The position numbers and the translations under genes are program-made. Below, piece by piece: positions 8,676 through 18,590 of a stretch of DNA of 64,000 nucleotides (positions within the stretch are counted from its first letter, which is position 1; every line of letters starts with the position of its first letter). This DNA is from Fructobacillus fructosus KCTC 3544 (lineage in GTDB: Bacteria > Bacillota > Bacilli > Lactobacillales > Lactobacillaceae). The stretch is from the NCBI RefSeq assembly GCF_001438695.1, contig NZ_JQBH01000004.1, forward strand, positions 10,787-74,786, written 5' to 3'. The notes below the pieces were generated by a model. The model was given only the letters and a program-made list of their open reading frames with translations, did no database searches and was not told the origin of the DNA.

Positions 8676-8682
8676 TTCGATG

Positions 8683-9978
8683 CTAGTTAATTTTTAGGCG
8701 CTTAAAAACCTCATCAATTCGTCTGAGGTGGTAATTATAATCAAAGGCATCTGCCAAGCTATCTGAGCTCAACCTTTGCTTAATTTCCGGCGACTCTTTG
8801 ACTAATTTCTCAAATGAAATGCCCTCGTCCCACGCCTTAGCAGTTAATGGCTGAACCAAGTCATAAGCTGCTTCACGGCTCAATCCTGAGTCAATCAATT
8901 TCAATAAGACACGCTGGCTGTAGATCAAACCACCTGTCTTATTTAAGTTTTCTTTCATTCGGTTTGGGTAAACCTCAAGCTGGGCTAAAATTTTAGTAAA
9001 ACGGGTTAACATGTAGTCAATCAAGGTTGTTGCATCGGGGAGAACGATGCGTTCGACGGATGAGTGTGAGATATCCCGTTCATGCCAGAGTGTAATGTCT
9101 TCATAGGCTGGAACGAGGTATCCGCGAAGAACCCGTGCCAAACCAGAGATATTTTCGCAACCGATTGGGTTTCGCTTGTGAGGCATGGCGGACGAACCCT
9201 TTTGTTTTTTGTCGAAGAATTCCTGAACTTCACGAATTTCAGTTCGTTGTAAGGAACGGATTTCAGTGGCAAAGTTTTCCAAAGAAGAGCCAATCAAGGT
9301 AATCGTCGAAAGATAATCGGCGTGTAAATCACGTGGTAGAACCTGACTGGTAATTGGTTGGTTCTTGAGGCCAAGCAAGTCACAGACTGATTCTTCGATG
9401 ACCGGTGGGATGTTTGCAAAAGTCCCCACTGCACCAGAAATTTGACCAACTTCTACTGCGGAAGAAGCCCGTTCGAAACGGTTGATATGCCGTCCGATTT
9501 CGTCGTACCAGCGTGCTAATTTAAATCCCCAAGAGGTCGGTTCAGCATGGACACCGTGCGTGCGACCAATCATCACCGTATCTTTAAATTGAACGGCCTG
9601 CTCTTTTAACAGTGCGTGAAGTTTCTTTAAATCTTCTAGAATGATTTGGTTGGCTTGTTTTAAACGTAGCCCGTTTGCCGTATCAACGACATCGGTGCTC
9701 GTGACACCGTAATGAATCCATTTTTTCTCTGCACCAAGCGTTTCCGAAACTGCCCTTGTAAAGGCGACAACGTCATGGTGCGTCTGATTCTCGATTTCTT
9801 TGATTCTGTCCAAACTAAAAGAAGCGTTTTCCTTTATTGCCTTTAATTCATCAGATGATACGAGTCCCTGTTCGGCCCAGGCCTGATCAATGGCAATCTC
9901 AACTTTTAGCCACGCTTTATATTGGTTCTCCATCGACCATATTTGTGCCATGGCCGGGCGTGCATAACGATCTAGCAT
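8683..9978 (-). CDS. purB: Adenylosuccinate lyase
   Basis: This is a 431-residue member of the fumarase/aspartase superfamily. It cleaves adenylosuccinate to AMP and SAICAR to AICAR, each with release of fumarate. The superfamily signature SSAMPHKRNPIGCENISG is complete, with the catalytic Ser on the mobile loop. HDVVAFTRAVSE and GRTHGVHAEPTSWG (with the catalytic-base His of TH) are also present. The start MLDRYARPAMAQIW matches the usual Gram-positive PurB start, and GGGGGA lies upstream; a longer in-frame reading to 10017 has no ribosome site. It is divergent from purA across a shared regulatory region. Confidence 0.96.
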   Translation of the reverse strand: MLDRYARPAMAQIWSMENQYKAWLKVEIAIDQAWAEQGLVSSDELKAIKENASFSLDRIKEIENQTHHDVVAFTRAVSETLGAEKKWIHYGVTSTDVVDTANGLRLKQANQIILEDLKKLHALLKEQAVQFKDTVMIGRTHGVHAEPTSWGFKLARWYDEIGRHINRFERASSAVEVGQISGAVGTFANIPPVIEESVCDLLGLKNQPITSQVLPRDLHADYLSTITLIGSSLENFATEIRSLQRTEIREVQEFFDKKQKGSSAMPHKRNPIGCENISGLARVLRGYLVPAYEDITLWHERDISHSSVERIVLPDATTLIDYMLTRFTKILAQLEVYPNRMKENLNKTGGLIYSQRVLLKLIDSGLSREAAYDLVQPLTAKAWDEGISFEKLVKESPEIKQRLSSDSLADAFDYNYHLRRIDEVFKRLKIN

Positions 9979-10017
9979 CATATTCCCCCGTTTTCTCGAA
10001 TAACTAAATTTTATCAC

Positions 10018-10181
10018 AAAAAGGACTTTATCGTTCGCTTTTAATGCGTATAAATCAATATATTTTTAATATTTAATCATATAAAACGAATAACATTCGT
10101 ATAATAACCTTGTTTTTTATTTTAACGTTCGTTATGATGGTCCTGTTGCATCGAATGAATGAAGAAAGCAAGGAGTGAATC
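10018..10181. promoter_or_regulatory. Divergent purB/purA regulatory region with candidate purine-regulator site
   Basis: A perfect inverted repeat ACGAAT-AAC-ATTCGT lies at 10086-10100. One half, read on the minus strand as ACGAATGTTATT, recurs as ACGAATGTTTTT upstream of pbuX (about 11540-11551). A purA promoter is visible: TTGTTT (10110-10115), 17 bases, TATGAT (10133-10138). The repeat resembles but does not match the known PurR PurBox, so assignment to a purine regulator is inference. Confidence 0.45.
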
Positions 10182-11462
10182 ATGCCAGCAACTGTTATCG
10201 TTGGAAGTCAATGGGGAGATGAAGGAAAAGGAAAAATCACGGACTTTCTTAGCCAAAAAGCTGATTTTGTTGTCCGTTATTCCGGCGGTGATAATGCCGG
10301 GCACACCCTTGTACTCGACAATCAAAAGCTTCACTTACAGTTGATTCCGTCGGGAATCCTCTTGGAAAATGTCCAAAATGTCATTGGTAACGGGGTGGTT
10401 TTGAATCCCGAAACCCTTTTTAACGAAATCGATTACCTAGCTAAATACGAAATCGATACAAAAAATCTTGTAATTTCAGACCGGGCACAGGTCATTATGC
10501 CCTACCATCGCTTACTCGACCGGCTGCAGGAAGAAAAAAAGAGTCATAAACTTGGGACGACTCAAAAGGGAATTGGTCCTGCTTACATGGATAAAGTCGA
10601 GCGGATTGGGATTCGTGTTTGTGATTTGATTGATCCAGAGATTCTAAAAGTTCGTTTAAAAGCGACTTTAGCAGCTAAAAACGAAATCTTAACGAAGCTG
10701 TACGGTCAGCAAGCACTCGATTTTGATAGTATTTATGAGACATATAAGTCCTACGGTGAGCGGATGAAGCCCATGGTAACGGATACATCTTACTTAATTA
10801 ACAAAGCCTTAGATGAAAATAAAAAGGTCCTTTTCGAAGGAGCTCAGGGATCCATGCTCGACATCGACCAAGGAACATACCCCTTTGTCACTTCATCAAA
10901 TCCCATTGCTGGTGGCGCAACTATTGGCACGGGAGTTGGACCAACCCGTATTAACGAGGTTGTAGGGGTTTCCAAAGCATATACCTCCCGTGTCGGTGAA
11001 GGGCCATTTCCGACCGAACTTCACGATGAAATAGCAAACACCATTCGCGAAGTGGCTCATGAATATGGTGTCGTGACCAAGCGTCCACGTCGTATTGGCT
11101 GGTTGGATACCGTTGTTCTTCGCCATGCGGTTCGGATTTCTGGAATGACACAACTTTCCTTAAACTGTTTAGATGTCTTGACCGGTTTTAAGACCATTAA
11201 AATCGCCGTTGCCTATAATTTAGACGGTAAAATCATTGACCACTACCCGGCTAATAACCGAGAAGTTGCCCGTTGTATCCCAATTTACGAAGAACTACCC
11301 GGCTGGGAAGAAGACATCACGGGTGTCACCAATATTCAGGACTTACCAATTAATGCTCAGAATTATTTAATTCGGATTTCTGAAATCGTTGGTCTCCCCC
11401 TTCACACCTTTGCCGTTGGTCCTGAACGTGAAGCAACACATGTTCTAACAAAAATTTGGTAA
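10182..11462 (+). CDS. purA: Adenylosuccinate synthetase
   Basis: The 426-residue enzyme joins IMP and aspartate with GTP to form adenylosuccinate, the first step to AMP. The N-terminal GTP/IMP site [15 protein letters not shown] is textbook, with Asp and Lys of the active site. [22 protein letters not shown] and [12 protein letters not shown]-type segments (here [14 protein letters not shown]) follow. Length is normal. The start ATG 10182 follows AAGGAG. It is divergent from purB and shares its control region, so the two AMP-synthesis steps are probably co-regulated. Confidence 0.97.
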   Translation: MPATVIVGSQWGDEGKGKITDFLSQKADFVVRYSGGDNAGHTLVLDNQKLHLQLIPSGILLENVQNVIGNGVVLNPETLFNEIDYLAKYEIDTKNLVISDRAQVIMPYHRLLDRLQEEKKSHKLGTTQKGIGPAYMDKVERIGIRVCDLIDPEILKVRLKATLAAKNEILTKLYGQQALDFDSIYETYKSYGERMKPMVTDTSYLINKALDENKKVLFEGAQGSMLDIDQGTYPFVTSSNPIAGGATIGTGVGPTRINEVVGVSKAYTSRVGEGPFPTELHDEIANTIREVAHEYGVVTKRPRRIGWLDTVVLRHAVRISGMTQLSLNCLDVLTGFKTIKIAVAYNLDGKIIDHYPANNREVARCIPIYEELPGWEEDITGVTNIQDLPINAQNYLIRISEIVGLPLHTFAVGPEREATHVLTKIW

Positions 11463-11576
11463 GAAAAAAAGCCCATATTTGTTAGAAAGAACAAGACAGG
11501 AATTATTTTTAACGTTTGCTATTTTTTTAAAATTGAAATAAAAACATTCGTTTTCATATTACAACACATTCACTAT

Positions 11577-11687
11577 TTTGGCGTTATATCCGGTTTTTAA
11601 TGCTAACCGAGTTTCTACCGTCCGGCAAAAAGGACGACTATCACCAAGGGTTTTAAAGCGCGCTTGGAATTCTTTACGCGCTTTTTT
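11577..11687 (+). promoter_or_regulatory. Guanine-type purine riboswitch with terminator, upstream of pbuX-xpt
   Basis: The aptamer shows the conserved core: GTTATATCC, then AACCGAGTTTCTACC, then GTCCGGCAAAAAGGAC for the P3 arm, then GACTATCA. The C in GACTAT corresponds to the base (C74) that pairs with guanine, so the ligand is guanine/hypoxanthine rather than adenine. A terminator AAGCGCG/CGCGCTT plus T-run lies at 11656-11687. CCAAG at the end of P1 can pair with CTTGG inside the terminator stem, giving the alternative structure. This fits purine-repressed salvage and uptake. Confidence 0.93.
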
Positions 11688-11764
11688 GTTTCTCCCGATA
11701 GAGGGCTCGGTGTGTCATTTTTAAAATCGAGTATGACAGGACTTCACCAACTCAAGGAGATATC

Positions 11765-13078
11765 ATGGAAAACCCAACAAAACCACTTCCTAAAGTCCAA
11801 GCGCTCCTGCTTGGACTCCAACACGTTCTAGCGATGTACGCCGGTTCAGTTTTAGTTCCTTTATTAATTGGAACAGCTTTGCACTTCTCTGCCACTCAGT
11901 TGGCTTACTTGATTTCCGTTGATATTTTCTGCACGGGTTTGGCAACTTTGCTTCAACTAAAACAAACGCCGGTTACCGGAATTGCCTTACCAGTCGTCCT
12001 TGGTTCTTCAATCCAAGCCGTTTCTCCGTTAATTAACATTGGTTCCACACTTGGATACGGTGCTATGTACGGCGCGACGATTGTTGCAGGACTATTTGTC
12101 GTGGTAGTTGCTGGTAGCTTTTCCCGCTTACGTGGCTTTTTCCCACCCGTCGTCACTGGTTCATTGATTACCGTGATTGGGTTAAGTCTAACACCGATTG
12201 CTCTCCAAAATTGGGGTGGCGGCACAACAACTGCGAGAAGTTTCGGTTCCTATCAAAACTTGATGATTGGCCTGATCACCATCATGATTACCTTGATCTT
12301 GATGAAATTTGCTAAAGGTTTTTTGAAAGCCATTTCGATTCTACTTGGGATTGTTTTAGGTACGATTTTTTCGGCCTTTTTCGGCGCTGTTTCGCTTAAG
12401 CCGGTCGGAAATGCCGCTTGGTTCCACTTACCAACCCCTTTCTTTCTAGGTATGCCGACTTTTTCATGGTCCGCTTCCTTAACAATGATTGTGATCGTCC
12501 TGACTGCCATGATTGAAGCAACCGGTGTGTACTTTGCCCTCGCTGAAATCACTGGGCAAAATCTTAGTCAAAAAGATCTCGCCCGAGGCTATCGAGCAGA
12601 AGGACTTGCTGCCATCCTTTCAGGTATCTTTAACACCTTTCCCTACTCGACTTTTTCTCAAAACGTGGCTGTTATCCGTCTGTCTGGTGTGAAAACGAAA
12701 CAGCCGATTTACTACGCAGCCTGTCTCCTACTCGTTCTCGGGCTGTTACCAAAATTCGGCGCGCTAGCCACCATCATTCCAAGTGCTGTTCTTGGGGGCG
12801 CCATGATGGTCATGTTCTCTACCATTGCGATTCAAGGGGTTCAGATTCTCGGAAAAGTCGATCTGACTAAAGAAGGCAATTTGTTGACCGCCGGTCTTTC
12901 AATTGGCGCTGGACTTAGTATTGGTGCTGTCCCGACTTTTCTCAACCAATTTCCTGAAGCTTTCAAGTTAATCCTGACAAACGGTGTTGTCGTGACCACT
13001 CTTCTTGCCGTTTTGTTGAACCTTTTTTTGAACGGTTGCCCAGACAACAATCAGAAAAACAAAACAAATCCTCAATAA
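11765..13078 (+). CDS. pbuX: Xanthine/purine permease (NCS2 family)
   Basis: The 437-residue membrane protein has about 12-14 hydrophobic spans and the nucleobase-cation-symport-2 signatures. They include GLQHVLAMYAGSVLVPLLIG at the start, the FFPPVVTGSLITVIGLSL core, and FNTFPYSTFSQNVAVIRLSGV, which matches the conserved segment with the QNxG-like motif. It imports xanthine with protons. It is first in an operon with xpt behind a guanine riboswitch, the classic Gram-positive arrangement (usually xpt-pbuX; here the order is reversed). ATG 11765 follows AAGGAG. Confidence 0.92.
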   Translation: MENPTKPLPKVQALLLGLQHVLAMYAGSVLVPLLIGTALHFSATQLAYLISVDIFCTGLATLLQLKQTPVTGIALPVVLGSSIQAVSPLINIGSTLGYGAMYGATIVAGLFVVVVAGSFSRLRGFFPPVVTGSLITVIGLSLTPIALQNWGGGTTTARSFGSYQNLMIGLITIMITLILMKFAKGFLKAISILLGIVLGTIFSAFFGAVSLKPVGNAAWFHLPTPFFLGMPTFSWSASLTMIVIVLTAMIEATGVYFALAEITGQNLSQKDLARGYRAEGLAAILSGIFNTFPYSTFSQNVAVIRLSGVKTKQPIYYAACLLLVLGLLPKFGALATIIPSAVLGGAMMVMFSTIAIQGVQILGKVDLTKEGNLLTAGLSIGAGLSIGAVPTFLNQFPEAFKLILTNGVVVTTLLAVLLNLFLNGCPDNNQKNKTNPQ

Positions 13079-13119
13079 TGATAAAATAAAAAAATCATGA
13101 ACTAGTTAAGGGAGTTACC

Positions 13120-13719
13120 ATGAAAGAATTAGAAAAGAGAATTCAAGCCGATGGTCGTGTGCTTGGGAAAGATATTTTAAAAGTCGATTCCTTTTTAAAT
13201 CACCAAATCGATTCCCAGTTGATGCAGGATATGGGGAAGGAATTTGCTCGCCTTTTCGCCAGCCAGGGTGTGACGAAGATTTTAACGGTTGAGGCTTCTG
13301 GTATCGCACCTGCTGTCATGGCGGGACTGGCGCTGAACGTTCCTGTTGTCTTCGCCCGTAAGAGTAAATCACGAATCTTAACGGATGACGCCTTTACGGC
13401 TGATGTCTACTCCTACACCAAGCAGACGACAAAACAGATTCGCGTCGATAAGCGCTTTCTAATAGGAGACGACCGCGTACTTCTAATCGATGATTTTTTA
13501 GCAAACGGTCAGGCTCTTCTAGGATTAAAGACGATTGCTGAGCAAGCAAATGCCGGCATCGTTGGCGCTGGCATCGTGATTGAAAAGTCCTTCCAACCGG
13601 GTCGGCAAAACGTCCTTGACGCAGGACTTACTAATATTCATTCATTAGCACGTATTGCGGCTTTTGAAGATGGACATGTAATCTTTATGAACGAAGAGGA
13701 TGAGGAAGTAGATTGTTAA
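13120..13719 (+). CDS. xpt: Xanthine phosphoribosyltransferase
   Basis: The 199-residue type I phosphoribosyltransferase converts xanthine and PRPP to XMP. The PRPP-binding loop [15 protein letters not shown] is intact, and the N-terminal [16 protein letters not shown] and [24 protein letters not shown] segments are typical of Xpt. It lies 41 bases after pbuX, so uptake and salvage are coordinated by the same riboswitch. AAGGGAG precedes ATG 13120. The C-terminal EDGHVIF region is also normal for the family. Confidence 0.96.
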   Translation: MKELEKRIQADGRVLGKDILKVDSFLNHQIDSQLMQDMGKEFARLFASQGVTKILTVEASGIAPAVMAGLALNVPVVFARKSKSRILTDDAFTADVYSYTKQTTKQIRVDKRFLIGDDRVLLIDDFLANGQALLGLKTIAEQANAGIVGAGIVIEKSFQPGRQNVLDAGLTNIHSLARIAAFEDGHVIFMNEEDEEVDC

Positions 13720-13734
13720 AAGAATCGTAGATGA

Positions 13735-13770
13735 AAAAGGCAGCCCGTTATCAACACGGACTGCCTTTTA
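13735..13770. terminator. Bidirectional terminator between xpt and pgi
   Basis: AAAAAGGCAGCCCGT pairs with ACGGACTGCCTTTT across a short loop, with T-runs on both strands. The two operons converge here. Confidence 0.85.
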
Positions 13771-13780
13771 CTTTACATTC

Positions 13781-15133
13781 TTACTTTCCCAAACGCTTTG
13801 AGTATTCTTTTGTTTCTTCTTCGTAACCTGGCTTGCCTAAGAGTGCGAACATGGCAGTCTTGTAAGCTTCAACACCTGGTTGGTTGAATGGGTTGACGGC
13901 GAAGAGGTAGCCGGAAATGGCCACGGCCTTTTCGAAGAAGTAGATCAAGTAACCTAGTGTGTACTCGTCTTGCTTTGGCAAGTGAACGGCGAGGTTTGGC
14001 ACACCTCCGTCAACGTGGGCAAGGACGACACCTTGGAAGGCCTTCGTGTTCACTTCGTCAATGGTCTTCCCTTCGAGGTAGTAAAGCCCGTCGTTGTTTC
14101 CTTCTTCGGTAGGGAGTGGCATATCAACGATTGGGTTATCCAATTTGACAACCGTTTCGAAGAGGTCGCGGCGGCCTTCTTGGATGTATTGACCGAGTGA
14201 GTGAAGGTCGGTTGAGTAGTTGGCAGACGTTGGGTAGATTCCCTTCTGGTTCTTACCCTCTGACTCACCCATCAACTGCTTCCACCATTCGGACAGGTAT
14301 TGCATGCTTGGTTCCCAGTTCGTCAGCAATTCACTCGTGTAACCCTTGTCATAGAGGATTCGGCGCAAAGCGGCATAACGGTAAGCATCGTTCTTCTTCA
14401 AATCCTCATTGTCGTATTCTCGTTCGCTATCCCTAGCCCCTTGCATCAAGGCATCGATGTCAGCACCTGAGGCTGCGATTGGCAAAAGACCAACTGGAGT
14501 CAGGACAGAGAAACGACCACCGACACCGTCGGGAATGACAAAAGTCTCGTAACCAGCCTCTTCGGCTTCGTTATGAAGCGCGCCACGCTGACCGTCAGTC
14601 GTAGCGTAAATGCGCTTCTTAGCGCCTTCCTTACCGTACTTCTTTTCCAACAATTCCTTGAAGACACGGAAGGAAACCGCGGGTTCAGTCGTCGTTCCGG
14701 ACTTGGAGATGATGTTCAGGGAAAAGTCCTGGTCGCCGATGGTACGGATGAGGTCCGTCAAATAAGCAGACGACATGGAGTTTCCGGCGAAGTAGACTTT
14801 GACACCCTTGCGCTGGTCCTTGGCCAATTCGTTGTTAAACATTGGGTTCAAGAAATCGATGGCCATCTTGGCACCGAGGTAAGAACCACCAATCCCGATG
14901 ACCACCAAGACGTCAGAATCGGACTGAATCTGCTGAGCAGCAGCCTTGACGCGGTCCAGGTCAGCCTGCTTTGTATCCGTTGGCAACGTCACCCAGTCGG
15001 TAAAGTCGGCACCCGCGCCCGAACGGTTTTCGAGTTGCTCGTGGGCTACCGATACCAATGGCTGAATTTCGTCTAATTCATGATCCGCAACAAAGTTTTT
15101 CACACTGTCGCTATTAAAAGTAATATAAGACAT
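13781..15133 (-). CDS. pgi: Glucose-6-phosphate isomerase
   Basis: The 450-residue enzyme interconverts glucose-6-phosphate and fructose-6-phosphate. Family motifs are clear: [33 protein letters not shown] (sugar-phosphate-binding SIS fold) and [22 protein letters not shown]. The C-terminal [13 protein letters not shown] carries the conserved NQPGVE. Length fits the short Firmicute form. It lies just downstream of the fructokinase gene on the same strand (27-base gap), so imported fructose is phosphorylated and isomerised by one transcription unit. This pairing is common in fructose-using lactic acid bacteria. Confidence 0.97.
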   Translation of the reverse strand: MSYITFNSDSVKNFVADHELDEIQPLVSVAHEQLENRSGAGADFTDWVTLPTDTKQADLDRVKAAAQQIQSDSDVLVVIGIGGSYLGAKMAIDFLNPMFNNELAKDQRKGVKVYFAGNSMSSAYLTDLIRTIGDQDFSLNIISKSGTTTEPAVSFRVFKELLEKKYGKEGAKKRIYATTDGQRGALHNEAEEAGYETFVIPDGVGGRFSVLTPVGLLPIAASGADIDALMQGARDSEREYDNEDLKKNDAYRYAALRRILYDKGYTSELLTNWEPSMQYLSEWWKQLMGESEGKNQKGIYPTSANYSTDLHSLGQYIQEGRRDLFETVVKLDNPIVDMPLPTEEGNNDGLYYLEGKTIDEVNTKAFQGVVLAHVDGGVPNLAVHLPKQDEYTLGYLIYFFEKAVAISGYLFAVNPFNQPGVEAYKTAMFALLGKPGYEEETKEYSKRLGK

Positions 15134-15160
15134 TCTTTCTCTCCTCGCTTCCTTAATCCA

Positions 15161-16069
15161 TCAACGGTCGATGGCAAAGGCGTGGCCCTCACCGACTTTT
15201 ACGACTTTCTTAGCCAAGGCAAAGTCACCAAGTGTAGCCGAACCATTGTTCTCAATCTCTGGCATCGTGATGTACTCGTCCAAAGGTGGTACGTCGACGT
15301 AACCGTTTAATTCATCAGCAAAGTGCTCGCGAATCATGTTCAAGAACTCCGGTGACATCACCCCACCACCAAAAACAATCTTGTTTGGGCGAACCGTCAA
15401 AGTTGTTTGCACGGCAGCTTGGGCCAAGTAATAAGCCATGATGTCCCAGATTGGGTCAGTAATCGGAACTTCTTTTCCGTTCTTACCAAGACGAGCGTCA
15501 AAAGTTGGGCCGGAAGCCAAGCCTTCCAAACAGTCACCGTGGTGTGGGCAGATGCCCTTAAAGGCCAAGTCAGCTGGATGGCGCTTGACTTTGACGTGGC
15601 CCATCTCCTGCAAACCGAGGGCACCGATAAAGTGGCCATCAATCACGATTCCAGCACCAACACCGGTTCCGACCGTATAGTAAACCACGCTCTCAACGCC
15701 TTCGTCATGGCTTTTTGCCGAAACATATTCACCATAGGCCGATCCATTGACGTCCGACGTCAAAAAGATTGGCACGTTAATTTCATTCTTAATTTTATCA
15801 ACAATGTTAATCCCCCGCCAGGCGACTTTCGGTGTTTTCTTCGTAATCACACCGTAGTCGGGATGGTTCAGGCGGACTTCAACAGGACCGAATGCCGCAA
15901 TCCCAATGGCATCCAGTTCCGGAAAACGTTTAAAAAAGTCGACCGTTCGTTGTAACGTCTCTTTGGGATCCTTTGACGGAAAGGTTTCCTGATCAATAAC
16001 CTTATAATTTTCATCGCCAACGGCACAGACAAACTTTGTTCCACCAGCTTCAACACTTCCAAGCAACAT
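15161..16069 (-). CDS. scrK: Fructokinase, ROK family
   Basis: This 302-residue ROK kinase phosphorylates fructose at C6 with ATP. It starts with the ATP-binding SVEAGGTKFVCAVG. DVNGSAYGEY provides the sugar-binding DVN-like segment, and GTGVGAGIVIDG is the second phosphate motif. The zinc site H-x-C-x-H-x-C is seen as CPHHGDCLEGLASGP, typical of bacterial fructokinases. It is first in a fructokinase-pgi operon. A cre site lies 54 bases upstream, which implies CcpA control. The gene symbol is a convention; no sucrose genes are adjacent. Confidence 0.93.
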   Translation of the reverse strand: MLLGSVEAGGTKFVCAVGDENYKVIDQETFPSKDPKETLQRTVDFFKRFPELDAIGIAAFGPVEVRLNHPDYGVITKKTPKVAWRGINIVDKIKNEINVPIFLTSDVNGSAYGEYVSAKSHDEGVESVVYYTVGTGVGAGIVIDGHFIGALGLQEMGHVKVKRHPADLAFKGICPHHGDCLEGLASGPTFDARLGKNGKEVPITDPIWDIMAYYLAQAAVQTTLTVRPNKIVFGGGVMSPEFLNMIREHFADELNGYVDVPPLDEYITMPEIENNGSATLGDFALAKKVVKVGEGHAFAIDR

Positions 16070-16122
16070 ATTGTTTTCCTCCTATTGTCTATGTCTATAT
16101 AGTAGCACTCTTTTGTTATAAA

Positions 16123-16136
16123 TGAAAGCGATTTCA
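16123..16136. promoter_or_regulatory. CcpA cre site upstream of fructokinase-pgi
   Basis: TGAAAGCGATTTCA matches the cre consensus TGWAANCGNTNWCA on either strand. It lies where the -35 region of the minus-strand promoter is expected (TATATA near 16098-16103), so repression during growth on preferred sugar is likely. Confidence 0.75.
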
Positions 16137-16185
16137 ATAAAATATTAAATAAAAAGTCTAGCTTTGTTTTGGAGTGCTAGACTTT

Positions 16186-16902
16186 CTATAAATAATTCGT
16201 TTCTTCCTTGACCTTTTTAAGTTTCCGGCGATACACCAGCGCTGCCAATATCAACCAGAATAAGGCAATCACAACATCAATCAACAGCTCGCCCTTTCCT
16301 GTAATCAGCCACTGCATTAAGTGGGAAAACGGCAGCAATTCGGTTAAAATCTTTAACCAGACCGGGTAATGACTAAGCGGAACGATAACGCCACTTAGGA
16401 GAACAATCAAGATGCCCACAACGTTTCCGAAAAAATAGGGATCACTTTTACGCCATGCGGCAACAGTGGCCACAAAACCAACAATACAGGCAAAAATTAG
16501 AGCAACCGGCGTGATGGCGAATGCTCGCCCTAACCAGCTACCATCACCTGCTAGCAACCGAATCAGCGTTAAGATGACAAGTACCTGTCCAATTGCTACC
16601 AGAAGAGCGGCCATGATTTTTGATAGCCAATAGGGAATCGAAAAAGGTGCACTAACGGCCAACTCAAGGTCAATGCCTCGTTTTTGATCATCGACAAACT
16701 CGGTATTTAATGTGGCAATTAGGGTTTGCGCACCTGAAATAATACTCATCGCCACAATGGTATGAATAAAAAAGGAACTACTAAACTGCGAACTCAACAA
16801 CCCCACCATCAGAATGCTAAAAAGCGGTTCGACAATAAAGGTAATCAAAAAAGTCCGATAATTTTGAAAATAAGGTAGGGATTGTATCGCTAACTTTAAC
16901 AT
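16186..16902 (-). CDS. ABC-2 type exporter permease
   Basis: This is a roughly 238-residue integral membrane protein with six predicted spans. Examples are FLITFIVEPLFSILMVGLLS and VVGILIVLLSGVIVPLSHYPVWL; the latter resembles the late loop common to ABC-2 permeases. The start ATG 16902 overlaps the stop of the upstream permease (TAATG), with GGGGGA before it, so the longer reading to 16980 is rejected. With the adjacent permease and ATPase it forms a three-gene exporter. The substrate is unknown; drug, lipid or peptide export is typical for this class. Confidence 0.85.
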   Translation of the reverse strand: MLKLAIQSLPYFQNYRTFLITFIVEPLFSILMVGLLSSQFSSSFFIHTIVAMSIISGAQTLIATLNTEFVDDQKRGIDLELAVSAPFSIPYWLSKIMAALLVAIGQVLVILTLIRLLAGDGSWLGRAFAITPVALIFACIVGFVATVAAWRKSDPYFFGNVVGILIVLLSGVIVPLSHYPVWLKILTELLPFSHLMQWLITGKGELLIDVVIALFWLILAALVYRRKLKKVKEETNYL

Positions 16903-17648
16903 TACAGTCCCCCCATCTCGCCGACTAAGCGAACTTTTTTCATGCAATAGTTCAACAATGACTTTGCCAAGACTAACCAAACGATTGAAATGATCATAAA
17001 TTGTAACAGGTCCACTCCTGTGACCGTTGTCGGGTGAAGAATCAGTTTAACCGGTGTCGTCATGGGCAGGAACCAACCGAATACTTGGACCGTTCTTCCC
17101 CACTGTCCCGGTATCTGATAAATGCCCGACCCAATCAAGATTGGTGCCATCAATAATCCTTCATAGAGCATTGCGTTCGGCGTTAATACAAAAGTACCAG
17201 CAACAACGAAGTCTAGTAAAATAACAGAGGCCCAGAGGCCAAGAATACCAAAAAATAAGGCAAAAAAGTGTCCATTAACGACATTAATACCTAGCAGAAA
17301 GCTGGTCAAAAACGAAATTGGAAAGGCTAATAGTCCAAAACAAGCCGCTGGAATAATTAGGGCTGACAGACTAAAGGCATCGCCCCTGCGGCTATCAAGA
17401 ATGTAGGGCAAGGTTCCTTGATACTTTTGAAAAGGGATAACGCCAGCAGCTGACGTACCGGCCGCCCAAGTACCGATAATGCCAGCTCGTAGCCAAATGT
17501 TTGGGTTACCTAGATCATGTACCGCGTAGGCTGCCACGTATTGAATCATGACATAGCTGATAGTGGTTACAAAAACAATGGTACGAAAATAACTGTTTTG
17601 TGCAAATAGTTTAAGGTGAAAGTAAACAATCGTCAGAAAATCTTTCAT
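16902..17648 (-). CDS. ABC transporter permease, exporter type
   Basis: The 248-residue membrane protein has about six spans (for example TIVFVTTISYVMIQYVAAYAVHD, in part, and FLTSFLLGINVVNGHFFALFF). No catalytic motif is expected. It is translationally coupled to the second permease by a TAATG overlap and starts three bases after the ATPase gene. A heterodimeric membrane part with one ATPase is the likely complex. The sequence gives no hint of a substrate, and no bacteriocin precursor was found nearby. Confidence 0.82.
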   Translation of the reverse strand: MKDFLTIVYFHLKLFAQNSYFRTIVFVTTISYVMIQYVAAYAVHDLGNPNIWLRAGIIGTWAAGTSAAGVIPFQKYQGTLPYILDSRRGDAFSLSALIIPAACFGLLAFPISFLTSFLLGINVVNGHFFALFFGILGLWASVILLDFVVAGTFVLTPNAMLYEGLLMAPILIGSGIYQIPGQWGRTVQVFGWFLPMTTPVKLILHPTTVTGVDLLQFMIISIVWLVLAKSLLNYCMKKVRLVGEMGGL

Positions 17649-17651
17649 TTT

Positions 17652-18410
17652 CTACCTCCTTAAACCGTCGGCCAAGGCAAGGTAGGATTCTTCTAACGTC
17701 GCCGGACGGTTAACTTTCGTTACGCCGGAAAGCTTAACAACACTTTCAACCGTGCCATCATGAACGATTTTTCCGGCACCAATGAGCAAGACTCGGTCTG
17801 CCAAACTTTCAATTTCGCTCATGGTGTGACTAGTGAGTAGAATGGTCTTTCCATTGTCAGCGAGCTTTCTAATGAGGTCCCGGATTTCATGGGCAATTTC
17901 CACGTCTAACCCGTTCGTTGGTTCATCTAACAGAATAATGTTAGTATCTTTTAACAAGGCTCGGGCAATGTGTAATCGCTGCCGCATGCCGCGAGAAAAC
18001 TCACCAACTTTCTGATACTGGACGTCTTGTAATTGAACGGCTGATAGCACTTCCTCAATCCTTTTTTTGCGCTCTTTTCGAGGAATCTTAAATAGGACCG
18101 AAAAAAACTTCAAATTATCGAAAGCGGAAGCACGGGCATAAAAGCCAAGTTCCCCACCAAAAACAGTAGCAACCTGGTTTTGGACTAATTTTGGCGACAA
18201 GGCGGCATCCTGTCCATCAATAATTACATGGCCAGCCGTTGGGCTAAGATAACCAGCAATCATCTTAACTGTTGTTGTTTTTCCAGCACCGTTAGGGCCT
18301 AGTAAGGCAACAATTTCACCTTTTCTAATTTGGAATGAAACATCAGCCACGGCGGTAAACGGCTGTTTTTTCTGACCGAACTGCCGCTTTAAATTTTTAA
18401 CTTCAAGCAA
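17652..18410 (-). CDS. ABC transporter ATP-binding protein, exporter type
   Basis: The roughly 252-residue ATPase contains GPNGAGKTTTVKMIAGY (Walker A), the signature EFSRGMRQRLHIARALLKD, and IILLDEPTNGLDVE (Walker B), then a switch His in TSHTMSEIES. It energises the two downstream permeases. The start is taken as TTG 18410 (reading MLEVKNLKRQF) because GAGAAGG lies seven bases upstream; an in-frame TTG at 18437 lacks a site. The fold and order resemble drug-resistance and bacteriocin-immunity exporters. Confidence 0.9.
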   Translation of the reverse strand: MLEVKNLKRQFGQKKQPFTAVADVSFQIRKGEIVALLGPNGAGKTTTVKMIAGYLSPTAGHVIIDGQDAALSPKLVQNQVATVFGGELGFYARASAFDNLKFFSVLFKIPRKERKKRIEEVLSAVQLQDVQYQKVGEFSRGMRQRLHIARALLKDTNIILLDEPTNGLDVEIAHEIRDLIRKLADNGKTILLTSHTMSEIESLADRVLLIGAGKIVHDGTVESVVKLSGVTKVNRPATLEESYLALADGLRR

Positions 18411-18541
18411 AAGAAACCTTCTCTCTGAATGACGCAACTCGGCCTTTCATCAAAATATGATAAACGGCTTACGACTTTTAAACGATTATGGCATTTTACT
18501 CATAAAAAGTCAATTAGTAAGATTAAATAAACATTTCCAAC

Positions 18542-18577
18542 AAAAAAGGCAACAACCCTCAGGTTGTTGCCTTTTTT
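18542..18577. terminator. Terminator downstream of alsS
   Basis: AAAAAAGGCAACAACC and GGTTGTTGCCTTTTTT form a 15-bp stem with a four-base loop (CTCA). It ends the acetoin operon on the minus strand. Confidence 0.9.
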
Positions 18578-18590
18578 AAATAACTTGTCA

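Noticed and set aside
15407-15955. 182-residue plus-strand ORF, and similar long antisense ORFs in pgi
   Set aside because: They are antisense to well-supported pgi and fructokinase genes, have no ribosome site and no recognisable domain.
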